A stretch of 64,000 nt of DNA from Heliopora coerulea. Taxonomy: Eukaryota > Cnidaria > Anthozoa > Scleralcyonacea > Helioporidae. Position 1 is the first letter of the stretch. Each line of letters opens with the position of its first letter. Under the pieces are notes generated by a model that worked only from the letters and a program-made list of their open reading frames with translations, was not told where the DNA came from and made no database searches. The translations under genes were made by a program, and so were the position numbers. The stretch covers positions 56,001-120,000 of the forward strand of contig JASJOG010000098.1 in assembly GCA_030142905.1 (NCBI GenBank), in the 5' to 3' direction. This document shows positions 1-10,995 of this stretch, one piece after another.

Positions 1-788
1 ATGCCTCCGATGATCTTAAGCGTGGAAACTATAGCATAGGGCGTCCAGGCAAACATAAATCCAGCAATAACAAGGAGAAGTTGTTTGGCGGCTTTAACTT
101 GGGCTTTGTAACTTTCCTGCGTTGCATATGCATGTGAACCCCATGTTTCACCTGCGTTGAGATATATGTCTCTTACGGTGGAATAGATTTTTACGTAAGA
201 AACCACAATGACGACGATCGGAGCTACGAAAAACATTACCACGAGAAATAGATTATAAGAAGCGTTGTCCGCTGTCTGGGAATCCCAGAGGATTGAGCAA
301 TGTAAGCCATATCCTTCGAAAGTGTACTTGGACCAACCGAGAAGGGGGCATAAACTTGCTACCAAGGCCAAGAACCAACAGCCGCCAATGACTAGGATGG
401 CTCGAATTTTGGAAACTGTGTTCAGAGTGAGTTCAGAAAGAGTGACGCAGCGTTCAACAGCCATGGCAGTCAGCTGAAGCATGGATGAGAGACCAATCCA
501 TGTTGTAATAAATCCGTAAAATACGCACCCAGAGTGACCTGTCGTCCATTTCCTGGATACGACAGAGGAGAATGCGAAAGGAAAAGCCAGTAACGACAGC
601 AAGAAATCGCCAACTGCCAGACTTAAAATAAAGAAGTCTTTAGCTTCAGTTAGCAATTCTTCGTTCCATTTTAAGTAGGTGGCAACAACGAGGCCATTGA
701 GGAAGCAGCCAAGTACTACAAATATACCGAACAATATTGCAATAACAACAACCTCAGCGTTGGAAATTGTTTGATACGATTCTTCCAT
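1..788 (-). CDS. Opsin (opsin-1), 3' end beyond the window
   Basis: Retinal-binding G-protein-coupled receptor of the cell membrane. The frame opens at the ATG whose first base is 788 and stays open, without intron, to base 1: 262 residues from the short N-terminus through TM6. TM7, with the expected retinal lysine, lies outside the window, so the opsin call rests on close similarity to the four complete paralogues. Visible marks are Cys88 (TM3) and Cys164 (ECL2, in GLHCS) for the disulfide, Glu158 six residues before Cys164 (bovine Glu181 position), Tyr91 at the bovine 113 position, AWTPYA in TM6 and a NAS glycosylation site in ECL2. The E/DRY motif reads ERC (112-114), with Tyr replaced by Cys. 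It is the only opsin of the cluster on the minus strand. Confidence 0.88.
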   Translation of the reverse strand, partial: MEESYQTISNAEVVVIAILFGIFVVLGCFLNGLVVATYLKWNEELLTEAKDFFILSLAVGDFLLSLLAFPFAFSSVVSRKWTTGHSGCVFYGFITTWIGLSSMLQLTAMAVERCVTLSELTLNTVSKIRAILVIGGCWFLALVASLCPLLGWSKYTFEGYGLHCSILWDSQTADNASYNLFLVVMFFVAPIVVIVVSYVKIYSTVRDIYLNAGETWGSHAYATQESYKAQVKAAKQLLLVIAGFMFAWTPYAIVSTLKIIGG

Positions 789-2225
789 CGTTGTATTTAG
801 ACAACATTAACTTCTTGGGATAGTCACGTATAGTACAACAAGCTTTTGTAATTAAGTCTATCGTTACATCGAGTGCATAAACGCCAGGTGCATCTTAATA
901 AGAACATCCTGCATATCAACTTGAGCATTGTTGCCAAATCTTTTGCATAATTGATTTGGACTCGATTCTGGACTGTCACCGAAACAAGAGTTTAAAATGT
1001 AAATAGGCTTTATACTTGAAACCTTTACGTGAAAAATTAGATTTTTTCTCTTGTTTTCTTGTTAGGACTTCGAATTTCACGGTCATTTCAATTTCAACAA
1101 AATTTATCAAAGGTAAAATTTGACGTATTACTCAATGTCAAAGACAAATCATTCGATATAAACCGTAAAACCACGTTGGGGCTCATTTGTATGACACGGC
1201 TGTCACTATACGACACTTCCTTCTGATGTATCCGATTAACTAACTAGAGTCTTTCAGACGCATCAATACATTAGTGAGCGAATTGAAAGCAAGAATAGTG
1301 CCTTTGACATCACATAAAAACATCTCATAACCCAGGAAGAAGTCGCAAACATCAATTATTGCGGAACTTTTTTTCCATTAAAATCGTTGTTGAAATTCGT
1401 CTCAAACAATTCTAATCTAACTGCAAAAGATTCTCAAGGTTTTAGATGTACGATCCTTCAAAATAATGTTTAGAAACAGTGCCATTGAAATAATGAAAAG
1501 ATGATAAAACTACTGCTAGAATATTTACAGCTAAGTTGACCTTGTGGTTATCAAAGTCAAATTCTTAAACTATTTTTAGTTGTTACATAGGTCCTTCCTT
1601 CTTTTCATGCTCCTTTATGACTGTATTGTGTCAGCTCTTAGGAGACAATTTTACTGCACGATCCAACTAAGCTTTGGATGCTTTGTGATTATTTAATGTT
1701 ATGTCCTCTAAAGTGTTTTCGCAAAGCGTTTGGTAACCCTAGAAATAAGACAGTCAGGAAACACCTGCCTTTTGTTATCTTTCTTCGATTTTTCTTTTAT
1801 GAACGACTAATGGCTTAAAAAAGTAAATAATAAAACCAGCCTGTATAATTTAATTTGTGAACACGTATTCAAACCAATGGTTAACGAGGGCGCGTTAATT
1901 TATTTTTAGCTTGTTATGGACATCCTAACCTAATTGGCATAAAATGTAACAAATGTCGTCTCCCACAATGCTATGCATGGAAAATTACAAAACTGCTCTA
2001 CGAATAACTTTTTTTGGGTAGATATTTGACTTATCAAACACATTTATTTTCCAAGTTCTTTTGAGTAAATATAGCACATCACTGATAGTTTAGGGCGTGC
2101 TTAAAATAAATCTGGTTCTGTACAAGTCACAGAATTAGTGCTTATAACTCGATGCAATGTCTATTGATATGCTAATCTGCAAGGGCTACTCCTATCTAAT
2201 GTATAAACTGTTTTTCTTTAAAATC
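789..2225. other. Upstream region of opsin-1, no gene seen
   Basis: AT-rich DNA with no supportable coding region. A GCCAGGTG sequence near 879-886 resembles the element upstream of the other opsins, but it is in the opposite orientation relative to this gene. A promoter is expected here; no clear TATA box was identified. Confidence 0.4.
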
Positions 2226-2227
2226 TA

Positions 2228-2470
2228 TTAAAACTCTTTGCCAGCAGCATAAGGCATATAATATTTTACTCTGGCTAACGTCAGTCGCTTTTACCATGGC
2301 TAATGCCACACAATTTTATTCTTCAAAATGAGATTTTCGGCAATGAAAGAGTATTGACCATACCAACTAACTCTTTCCCTGTGACGTAAGACTTCTGTTA
2401 TATTAGTCTGGCCAACGCCAAACCATTTTACTCGTCAAAGGCAGAGATCCCAAAGTTAAAGAGTTACTGA
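2228..2470. mobile_element. Two degraded TTAA-type MITE copies
   Basis: Two neighbouring copies (about 2228-2356 and 2368-2470) begin with TTAAAACTCTTTGCC or a similar sequence and end with reverse-complement GAAAGAG motifs. They carry the family core in reverse orientation (CTGGCTAACGTCAG, CTGGCCAACGCCA). The ends are eroded. They match better-preserved members at 16307, 19258 and 46370. Confidence 0.5.
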
Positions 2471-2754
2471 ATGCTTAGTTTGTTTTCACTTCTGATTTCC
2501 GAGAGTGAGCTTCTAAAAGACCAAGGAAATGATATTGGTTGGAAACCAAGAATCGAACGAAGCAGATGCTAAGGTAAAGCTTGTTCAGACCTCTCAAAAT
2601 TTGAGAGCTCTGTTGTCTGTAGTGATCAATTTATTCCGTTCAATGGCTGATTCCATATTTTCGAAGCCAAAGTTGTCACCAACTGGATTGAGATGAATCC
2701 ACCGATACTGAGTTTCTCGTCTTAAGTTTATTCCCTCGTGAAAATTCCACATGC

Positions 2755-3265
2755 CAGATCTCACATGTGAAGTTTGAACATGTGAAATTGCTTCACATGT
2801 GAACACAAGTGAGACACAATTTCAATCACACACTTGCCCCATGTGAAAAACATGTGATATTAAATTACATGTGAAAGTCAAGCATGTGTAAAGCATAAAT
2901 ATGTGAAAAACCACACGTGAAAAATTTCCGAAAGTAAAATTAAAGCATATTTCTCCTTTTCACAGGTGAGCCCATGTAATCACATGGTATCACCCTGTAA
3001 AAATATTTCATATGTGATTTCACAATTGAAAAACATGGAATATATCACATATGAAATTTTCATTTCATAATTCATACATGAAATATAATAGATAGGTTCA
3101 AAACAGTATTTATGTGAAATGCTAGTGTTTGGAAGTTGTGTTTCACATATGAAATGGAAGATTTACTTGAAAAAAAAAATTAATTTCACATACGAAATTT
3201 TCATTTCATGTGTGGAATTGAAACATTTTCGCACACGAAATACGATTTTCATATGCGAAATGCCA
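2755..3265. repeat. Cluster of CACATGTG-type palindromes
   Basis: About 500 bp in which variants of TTCACATGTGAA and TTTCATATGTGAAAT recur more than a dozen times on both strands, for example around 2757, 2789, 2870, 3010, 3045, 3140 and 3186. Spacing is irregular, so this is not a simple tandem array. It could be a decayed satellite or foldback element. No reading frame in it looks genuine. Confidence 0.5.
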
Positions 3266-5985
3266 TTTGTACAGATGCAATATTAAGCGAAGACACGTCT
3301 GAATGGGGGAGGGGTGTCATAAAAAAATTGTATTTTCGATATTTAAATATTAAGGCTAGTGTGTTTGTTGTCATGGAAGCAAATCGAATTTCAACTATGA
3401 AAATCATCTTTTTAATTGGTCCGTCGTCATGGTAAGGAAAATAATGGTGCACAAATAGTGAAGTATTGTACCTGCTTTCAAACATGATGTGGTACTACTG
3501 CATGGTTAGAGAAGCTTTGCATAGCTTTTTGTGCTTTAGCAGAAATCTACTCTAGATACTAAACCTAAAAAACTCCATATTTTCCGAGCTTTTTCAGATC
3601 CTAGTCGGGAACATTCAAAACGTCAAACAAAGTAACTAGACAACGTAAAATTTTAGAAAGTGTTACAACACTAAATTGAATTTTATAGATTCAGTTTCTA
3701 GATGTTATGTTCGGTATCTATGCTAAAAATTTGGCAAGGATCGGTAAAAGAAAAAAAAAGAAAACATGTTCGGAAAAGATGCTTAGCAACAGCTTTAACA
3801 ACTCGAGAAAAACAGAATCAAAATTTAACATTAAATAAGTATAGTAGAGTTTGTAGTCTCCCAACACCTTCAGGAAGGACCTAAAAGTGTTCTTCTCTTG
3901 CTCAATGTTTTCATAAGGTCCTTGTGCCAAGGTCAAGGTCAAAGTCAAGGTGAATGTAAAAATTATGAAGGTCGTTTAAGGTTACCCTTAAATGCGCCTC
4001 AAAACAGCCTCAAGGTCATTCAAAGTCACGCAAAACTCATTACTATTGCACTCTAAACAAAATTTAGACAAAACATGATCAAATAAAAATTTCCGAAAAA
4101 ATCGAAATTTTGAGTATAACCACCTTAAATTCACATCGCACAAGTAAAACAACTCAAGTTTTCGGATAGTCACGTACTCCAGGACGCTCTAAAACACGAG
4201 CGTGGAAACGGCAGTGGGAACCGTGATCTATGCGTGATGCAAGGAACCTCCGCAAATCATTGATGCATTCCAGGTATATTCAGGAATTGGAATTAAAAGT
4301 GCATATGAACCCTTCATGGTTTTTAGTTTTTTGTAAAGAGGATTAAAAACTGACTAAAAAGTTTTTAAAGTTTTTGATTTTGTCCATTCATTTCCGAGAT
4401 ATCTGTCTTCAAGTATTGCCGAAAAGTCCAATTTTGAACTCTCCGCCAAAAATTCCCGTGTATGTTCTCAATACTACAATGGCCAGGGAACCAGGCAACT
4501 TAAAAGGCCCAGGACCGGAAGATAATTATGCTTTCATACGTGTCAGAGTAGGAGTTTGAGCTTGAAATGGTGATTATAGTACAAAATACGAGCGTTTAGA
4601 TAACTTTGTGATCAAAACGCAGTGTGAAATCTATACGTTCCTCAGTCCCAGGCCTCTTTAATGCTCGACCTTTTCATACAAAATGACGTATTTATAGTGA
4701 TATGTCTCCAAAACGAATGTACTAAATCAAAATTTGTAGAAGAACTCGTCAGCGCTTTTTGCTACCCCTATACCCCTAAAAAAAAAAAAACCCCTAAAAA
4801 AACCAAAAAAAAACTGCAGAGGGTTCATATGCACTTTAACATTCGACAAACAACTTGCACTTTTAAGCTGAGCCCCTCTTGTGCGTTTTTAGAAAAGAAA
4901 AGCTGCCGAAGAAAGTTAAATGTTAAAAACGTAATTGAATAGTCAAACGACAATTTTCTTCTTACCGAATAACTGTTTGCCTCTTAATTTTAGTTTGGCC
5001 GTAAAAATTTTTATCCATCAAGTTGACTTTCTGGCTGTCTGCACAGAGGTGGAAAATTGGATGTATAAAGCTGGCTCAAAGAAACTGTTAAGAAACAGTT
5101 GTCATAAATTAAGTTGAATATGTGCCTGCCTCCTTCAACAGATGTTTTTTATAAAGAGTTGTTTGACTTTCTGTAGCCATTGCTTGACTTATGTACTACG
5201 GATTTTGAGTGATAAGTTTGTTCGTGGTAGTACTTTGATTCATCACACATAGATCAGCCCAATCACGACTCGCCTCCACGCCCGTGTTTTAGGCTACATT
5301 TACACTACAGCAAACTACTTAGGACTCAAAAAGTAGTCGGATTCACACTAAAAATGTACTCGGATTTGTTGGCCGTCTTTACAGGAAAAAGTATCTGGGT
5401 TAGTTGCATCCTCGTGTTAAACGCCAACAGTGTTTTCTTATCTGAGAATGGACGTAAATCTTCATAAATTTTATTAAAAGCAACCATGGACAACAAAAAT
5501 TTGTTTCCACTCTATGTTTATTACAGCCTCTGATAGAGAAATATCCCACCACTAGCTACTTCAGCTATTATACACAAAAAGGAGGAAGATTTCTCGGTAG
5601 TCTTACCTCTCCAGATTCAATATATCCAGATTCTTTTCCGGATTCACATTTATCCGGATTCCTGTTTAATTCGAAAACTTTCTATGCCGGATTCTCTACT
5701 TGAGAGTAAACAGCTACTTTGACACCAAGGGAAAAGCTTTCCGGATTGCCTATGAATTTAAGCAATTGAGTTCACATTGGCAGCTTCCTCTCCAACCTAA
5801 ATGGAAACGACCGGAGCAAAACAGAGGCGATGATCGCCTCTGAGCGTGAAACTCGTTAAATTTTTTTTAAATGTTCAAAAGTTTTTAGAAGTTTTATATA
5901 CATACATCGCTCTACCTACATTGTATCGAGCACTTTCAAACCAATCGTCAACTGTGCTTCTTGTATGATACACCTTTGCTTTATG
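3266..5985. other. Gene-free stretch
   Basis: No gene recognised. Short frames here (60-93 codons) are low-complexity, for example lysine-rich from the A-tracts near 4780-4815. The stretch at 3929-3952 has several AGGTCA-like half-sites in tandem. Around 5290-5860 the sequence looks like diverged repeat DNA, but no ends could be defined. Confidence 0.4.
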
Positions 5986-5999
5986 TATATATATATATA

Positions 6000-6032
<33 letters not shown>

Positions 6033-6118
6033 ATATGTCTTCGTGTATGTATATGTACATGTATATGTGTATGTATATGTATATGTATATATATACATAT
6101 ACATGTATGTATGTATGT
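5986..6118. repeat. TA/TG microsatellite
   Basis: (TA)n followed by about 15 units of TG and a degenerate TATG/TATA tract. The short frames on both strands are translation of the repeat. Confidence 0.9.
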
Positions 6119-6123
6119 ATTTA

Positions 6124-6620
6124 TGTAAGATAATCAAATTAGAACTTCATCAGGCATATTAAAATTAGAAAAAAAGATTTATTGTTCCAAACCTTTCTCC
6201 GGTTAAGGCTTCTTCAGTGGGATAAAAATCTAGTATACTAAGATCGTCCTCTATGTATGTATAAGTTATATTAATTAAAAATACAAAATAATACTAATTT
6301 ATAACAAGATATGAAAAATGCAAATGCAAATATCTTGTTTTAAATTAGTATTATTTTGTGTTTTCAATATGGACAGAAACTTTTCATGATAATCTTTTTC
6401 ATGATAGATTATCATGAAAATTTTCTGTTTATGTAAACCCTTGAGGATGATTCTGAAATAAAGTTGTGTTTTTAATTAATGCAACTTATGTATATAGAGG
6501 ACGATCTTATTACACCAGATTTTTATCCCATTGAAGAAACCTTAACCAGCGAAACGTTTGGGACAGTAAATCTTTTTTTAATATGGTTGATGGCGCTCTA
6601 GTTTGATTATCTTATCTACT
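6124..6620. mobile_element. Foldback element with nested palindromes
   Basis: The ends are inverted: AGATAATCAAATTAGA near 6127 matches CTAGTTTGATTATCTT near 6600. Homology extends about 150 bp inward and includes a CTGAAGAAGCC...GAAA motif on both arms (about 6187-6225 and 6530-6565). A second perfect-looking palindrome sits inside (about 6282-6311 against 6330-6361), and a third around 6388-6422. No coding capacity. The right arm precursor also contains TGAGGATGATTCTGAAATAAA-like SINE tail sequence near 6443. Confidence 0.6.
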
Positions 6621-7025
6621 AACCAGGCATGATCCCTGAAGCTTTCCCTTCATAAATGTATATTTATTATATGGCTAAGCTCGCTATCCGGTCTGTACGC
6701 AAAATGACCCACGCTGGCTGGCTGCCTAGCCGTGCAAACAGTTTTTCGTACAGGCCGAGTAGTTTTGGCGGGAAAATTTCCGATCTGATTTGAAGAAAAG
6801 GAAGCCAGATTCAGGTACGTTTTACAGTAAATTTATAAAAACAAACTACAAAAAAAGAAGTCAAATGTTTTCAACAATAATTTTAAGTCGATAACTGGAT
6901 GAATAGATGAAAAAACACACTAAAAAATAGGTAAAACAAGTGAGTAAACCTAAGCCGCTAACTCACGAACACAAAGTTTCGTTAAAAGCGATGAAGAAAG
7001 GAACCAAAATCCATATAATGAATTC

Positions 7026-7169
7026 TTGATTAACCTCGTTTGTTCGGTCGGTACGGGAAAGCATTTGCTATCGGTTTTTTCTGCACAGACCTCGCTCCTT
7101 CGTCGCTCGGTCTGTACGAAAATCTTGGGCAAATGCTTTCCTGTACAGACTTCTCACTTGGTTAATAAG
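7026..7169. mobile_element. Foldback MITE
   Basis: TTGATTAACC at the left is matched by GGTTAATAAG at the right, with about 40 bp of imperfect inverted repeat containing GGGAAAGCATTTGC and its complement. It is flanked by further sequence of the same style from 6650, with repeated CGGTCTGTACG motifs. No TSD could be fixed. Confidence 0.5.
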
Positions 7170-7375
7170 TCATCAATATGTATATATTGTTATATACAAT
7201 ATATAATCTATCGTATATATTGTATATATGTTTTTCCAAACTATGCAATTGTATATACATACATAGTTGTTTATATATACGTATATATATAAATTATCAA
7301 AAACCTCCTTATCCCAAGTTTTAAAACTTCCTTAAAAAATACTTAAACTTCCTTAAAAAATTCCTTAAAAAATAC

Positions 7376-7802
7376 TCAAAAGAAGTCCCTGAGGTTCAAA
7401 CCTTTAGGTACAAAACAATCCAATTTATATGTCCAAAAACCTTCCCTTTTAGTTGAGTCTGATACATCCGTCCTATCAACTATTTTTACTAGCATATCTT
7501 TAATTCCCTCATGACCCCCCCTCATAAAAATGGGCATACAAATGTTCTCCCGGTATACCCCTTTGACCATTACCATACATTTTAACACTGCTTTTATGGT
7601 TATTAAACCTCCTCCTAAAAGATGTTATTGTACTGCCCACATAAATCTTGGAACACTTTTTACATATTATAAGATAAATCACTCCTGCCGAATCGCAATC
7701 GAACAAATAATTAATATAAAATATACGTCCATTTCTACAAAATGTGGAACCTTTCTCCACAAAATTGCAAATTTGGCAGCGTAATTTACCACACTTTCGC
7801 AT
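7376..7802 (-). pseudogene. PLE GIY-YIG endonuclease fragment, left inverted copy
   Basis: C-terminal endonuclease part of a Penelope-like retroelement. The cysteine pattern CQIC...CKKC, GVIYLI and KIYVGST are the GIY-YIG signature, followed by a conserved RFNNH segment. The frame is split: the N-terminal part (7509-7802) and C-terminal part (7376-7588) are in different frames, and the shift falls in a C/G homopolymer around 7517-7524. The reverse-transcriptase part is absent. It is almost identical to the copy at 7946-8378 in the opposite orientation, so the pair forms a head-to-head inverted duplication. Confidence 0.8.
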
Positions 7803-7945
7803 ACCCTTATCCCTTATATTATGCCCATTTTTATGGGGGGGGGGGGGGGGGGGGAGGGGTCATGAGGGAATTAAAGACATGCTAGTAATAAAAGGATAAT
7901 TTAGTAAGGTCTAAACTGAAGGGAGAAGGTAGTGGGGATAAGGGA
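7803..7945. repeat. Junction of the inverted PLE pair with poly-G tract
   Basis: Between the two inverted copies lies a third, short piece of the same element on the plus strand (about 7828-7887). It spans the TATG-polyG-AGGGGTCATGAGGG junction and contains a run of about 22 G. Such runs are prone to replication and assembly errors. Confidence 0.6.
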
Positions 7946-8378
7946 ATGCGAAAATGTGGTAAATTACGCTGCCAAATTTGCAATTTTGTGGAGAAAGGTT
8001 CCACATTTTGTAGAAATGGACGTATATTTTATATTAATTATTTGTTCGATTGCGATTCGGCAGGAGTGATTTATCTTATAATATGTAAAAAGTGTTCCAA
8101 GATTTATGTGGGCAGTACAATAACATCTTTCAGGAGGAGGTTTAATAACCATAAAAGCAGTGTTAAAATGTATGGTAATGGCCAAAGGGGTATACCGGGA
8201 GAACATTTGTATGCCCATTTTTATGAGGGGGGGGGGAGGTCATGAGGGAATTAAAGATATGCTAGTGAAAATTATTGATAGGACGGATGTATCAGACCCA
8301 ACCAAAAGGGAAGGTTTTTGGACATATAAATTGGATTGTTTTGTATCTAAAGGTTTGAACCTCAGGGACTTCTTTTGA
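7946..8378 (+). pseudogene. PLE GIY-YIG endonuclease fragment, right inverted copy
   Basis: Second copy of the endonuclease domain, plus strand, with the same GVIYLI and IYVGST motifs and the same C-terminal segment ending in LNLRDFF. As in the left copy, the frame changes in a poly-G run (8227-8237): the first part is read from 7946 and the last 70 codons from the frame of 8160-8378. The upstream reverse transcriptase is missing. A related but distinct copy lies at 35426-36395. Confidence 0.8.
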
Positions 8379-8523
8379 GTACTTTTTAACAGATTTTTTT
8401 ATATTTTTAAGTAATGCTATGTATATAAGGAGCATCTTCTATCTTGTAGTTCTTATTCTTGACAAAGGGGCAGCGCCCCGAAACGATGAAATAAAGTTTT
8501 TTAAAAGTTTTATCTTGTCAGCT

Positions 8524-8576
<53 letters not shown>

Positions 8577-9030
8577 GGTTTTCCTTAAGAGTATATGGTT
8601 GCTACTCCGAGTTTCACGCGGATGCGATCTTCAGGCAACTGAAACAGCGTCGATTCATTGTCTCCTTTTTCTCTGTTCATTGACGTCATGGTTTGCGTGG
8701 GTTGGATGACTCATCGCTATTGTCCTCGTGTGGTTTGTCTTTGAGATGAGAAATCTGTTCCGGTGTCTGCACTTTGAGACGATCTCCGATCTTTTGTTGA
8801 GAAGGTTCTTTAGGTGGTTTTTTAGGCGTGCTTTCATGATGCAAAGCTTTTCCTCCAGGCAAAGGTTACATCTTTTTGCTCCGCTTGTGTAGGCCGCGGC
8901 TCTTTTCACGATCGTTCATTTTATATCGAAAGATTGGCTATTTGATTTTAGATCCCATACGTATTTTGATAGTTCAGTCTCATTGGAGTACTTGCTATCT
9001 TTGAAGGATTTGATGTGGTTTCTGTATCGT
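8351..9030. repeat. Left arm of a large inverted repeat
   Basis: About 680 bp repeated in reverse complement at 9814-10491 with few mismatches. The arm joins the last codons of the endonuclease fragment, a segment with a GGGGC-AGC-GCCCC-GAAAC hairpin (8467-8484), a (TA)n tract (8524-8572) and the 3' end of a second PLE family read on the minus strand. Each arm carries its own (TA)n. Confidence 0.85.
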
Positions 9031-9812
9031 TCTTTAAAGCTGTTTGCAGTCATTCCTATGTACTGTTTTGTCTCTCCGGTGTCTGTCGTGGTTACGTCGG
9101 CTCTGTAAACGATGTTGTCAGTTAAGCAGTTCCCTTGGAGCGGGCACTGTTCTTTTCTTCTGCAGTTGCAATTATCTGTTCTCTGAAGCTTTCTATTTTC
9201 ATATTTATTTAGGATTCGGGAGTTATGTTTGGTGATCATAGTCTTCATGTTGTCCATGCAGCTGTAGCTAATTTTGACTGTGTTCCGGTTGAAGATTTTG
9301 TGCAGAGTGCATGACTCAGGAAAATGCTTGTCAATTAGTTTTAGAAAGTTATGGCCAATTTTTGATCTGATGTTCTTGCTATATGGTGGGTTGAACCATA
9401 TTATGTTTCTGCGTCTACGTTTTTGGGACGATGTAGATTCGGGCGTCTTGTCGCTGTCGGAGATATATTGGAATTTGGTGTTAAAGTGGCTACGTCTTAG
9501 TGCGTCTTCGTATATAGGTGCTGCAGAGTCGAAGGTTGATTGGTTTGATGATAATTGTGAAATGCGAGAATTGATGGAGGCTGGAAGATGTTTGATTATT
9601 GATGGAGGATGGTTAGAGTGGCTGCTGATGTACAGTGGGTCGTCGTTTGGTTTTCTGTAAAGTCGATAGTCACCGTTCATCAGGTTGAACGTGATGTCGA
9701 GGAAGTTTACACTCTTCAGATTAGTTTGGGCTGTGATTTTTAGGCCAAGTTGGTCGAAAATCTTGATTAGCTCTTTCCTTGTTTTATCAGCTGATCGACC
9801 GGTGGTGTTCAT
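8655..9812 (-). pseudogene. 5'-truncated Penelope-like element (second family)
   Basis: C-terminal portion of a PLE polyprotein: the region after the RT palm (FLDITFNL, YRKPNDDPLYI), a basic linker, a Cys-rich segment (CNCRRKEQCPL) and a GIY-YIG-like nuclease (IVYRADV, KQYIGMT, then RYRNH). It is uninterrupted from 9812 to 8916, where a TGA stands at the place of the TGG codon kept in the inverted copy at 9814-10189. The remaining 84 codons continue to 8655. The RT catalytic part is absent. Non-autonomous and decayed. Confidence 0.8.
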
Positions 9813-9813
9813 T

Positions 9814-10189
9814 ACGATACAGAAACCACATCAAATCCTTCAAAGATAGCAAGTACTCCAATGAGACTGAACTATCAAAATACGTATGGGATCTAAAATC
9901 AAATAGCCAATCCTTCGATATAAAATGGACGATTGTGAAAAGAGCCGCGGCCTACACAAGCGGAGCAAAAAGATGTAACCTTTGCCTGGAGGAAAAGCTT
10001 TGCATCATGAAAGCATGCCTAAAAAACCACCTAAAGAACCTCCTCAACAAAAGATCGGAGATCGTCTCAAAGTGCAGACACCGGAACAGATTTCTCATCT
10101 CAAAGACAAACCACACGAGGACAATAGCGATGAGTCATCCAACCCACGCAAACCATGACGTCAATGAACAGAGAAAAAGGAGACAATGA
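9814..10189 (+). pseudogene. PLE nuclease C-terminus, inverted copy
   Basis: Codons homologous to the last about 125 residues of the minus-strand element: RYRNHIKSFKDSKYSNETE onward to the basic C-terminus QRKRRQ. It keeps Trp where the other copy has TGA. The first residues of the open frame before 9814 are not PLE sequence. It cannot be functional alone. Confidence 0.75.
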
Positions 10190-10267
10190 ATCGACGCTGT
10201 TTCAGTTGCCTGAAGATCGCATCCGCGTGAAACTCGGAGTAGCAACCATATACTCTTAAGGAAAACC

Positions 10268-10318
<51 letters not shown>

Positions 10319-10491
10319 AGCTGACAAGATAAAACTTTTAAAAAACTTTATTTCATCGTTTCGGGGCGCTGCCCCTTTGTCAAGAATAAGAACTACAAGA
10401 TAGAAGATGCTCCTTATATACATAGCATTACTTAAAAATATAAAAAAATCTGTTAAAAAGTACTCAAAAGAAGTCCTTGAGGTTCAAACCT
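9814..10491. repeat. Right arm of the large inverted repeat
   Basis: Reverse complement of 8351-9030. It begins abruptly at ACGATAC (9814), exactly inside the nuclease domain, and ends with AGGTTTGAACCTCA-type sequence from the other PLE family. The spacer between arms is 9031-9813. Confidence 0.85.
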
Positions 10492-10558
10492 CACTACATT
10501 TAAGCTCTGCCCCATATGGTATCGGGCACTCTTGGATCCATCGTAAACATAATCTCAG

Positions 10559-10602
<44 letters not shown>

Positions 10603-10641
10603 ATATATGTACATATATATGTACATATATATACATATATT
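10559..10641. repeat. TA/TATG microsatellite
   Basis: (TA)n grading into TATG and TACA units. Low-complexity frames on both strands come from it. Confidence 0.9.
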
Positions 10642-10774
10642 TAAATAGATAGGAAAACACGTAATACCATAATATCGCTTTCCAAACGCTCGAAAAGGAC
10701 AGGTGAAGTCATTAATTTTATAACTAATTAAACCTATATTCTTTTCCCATTTCATTTGCTTAATGGAATAAAAT

Positions 10775-10995
10775 CAGTAGTTCACATGTCTTTCAACTCA
10801 GTGACAAGGGTTCGATTCCGCCTCCGGGCAGTCATGAGACTTAAGTTACCTTTGTCATGTGTAAGAAGAATGTTCTTAAATTTGACTATACCAAACATCG
10901 CAGGTTTGCACCAAATACTTAGGTCTCCTCCTGTGATAACGCTGAACCCATAAGGGGTGGGTGTTAGTGGACCTCAGGGAAGAACAGATTATAGC
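10775..10995 (+). mobile_element. tRNA-derived SINE-like sequence
   Basis: A perfect Pol III B box, GGTTCGATTCC (10809-10819), is followed by about 170 bp of non-coding body. The A box is not clear, so the 5' head is partial or diverged. No TSD assigned. Confidence 0.45.

Noticed and set aside
5875..6162. Tyrosine/valine/histidine-rich frames on both strands
   Set aside because: Microsatellite translation.
7846..7860. CRISPR-like or G-quadruplex regulatory site at the poly-G run
   Set aside because: A single homopolymer within a PLE junction; no evidence of function.
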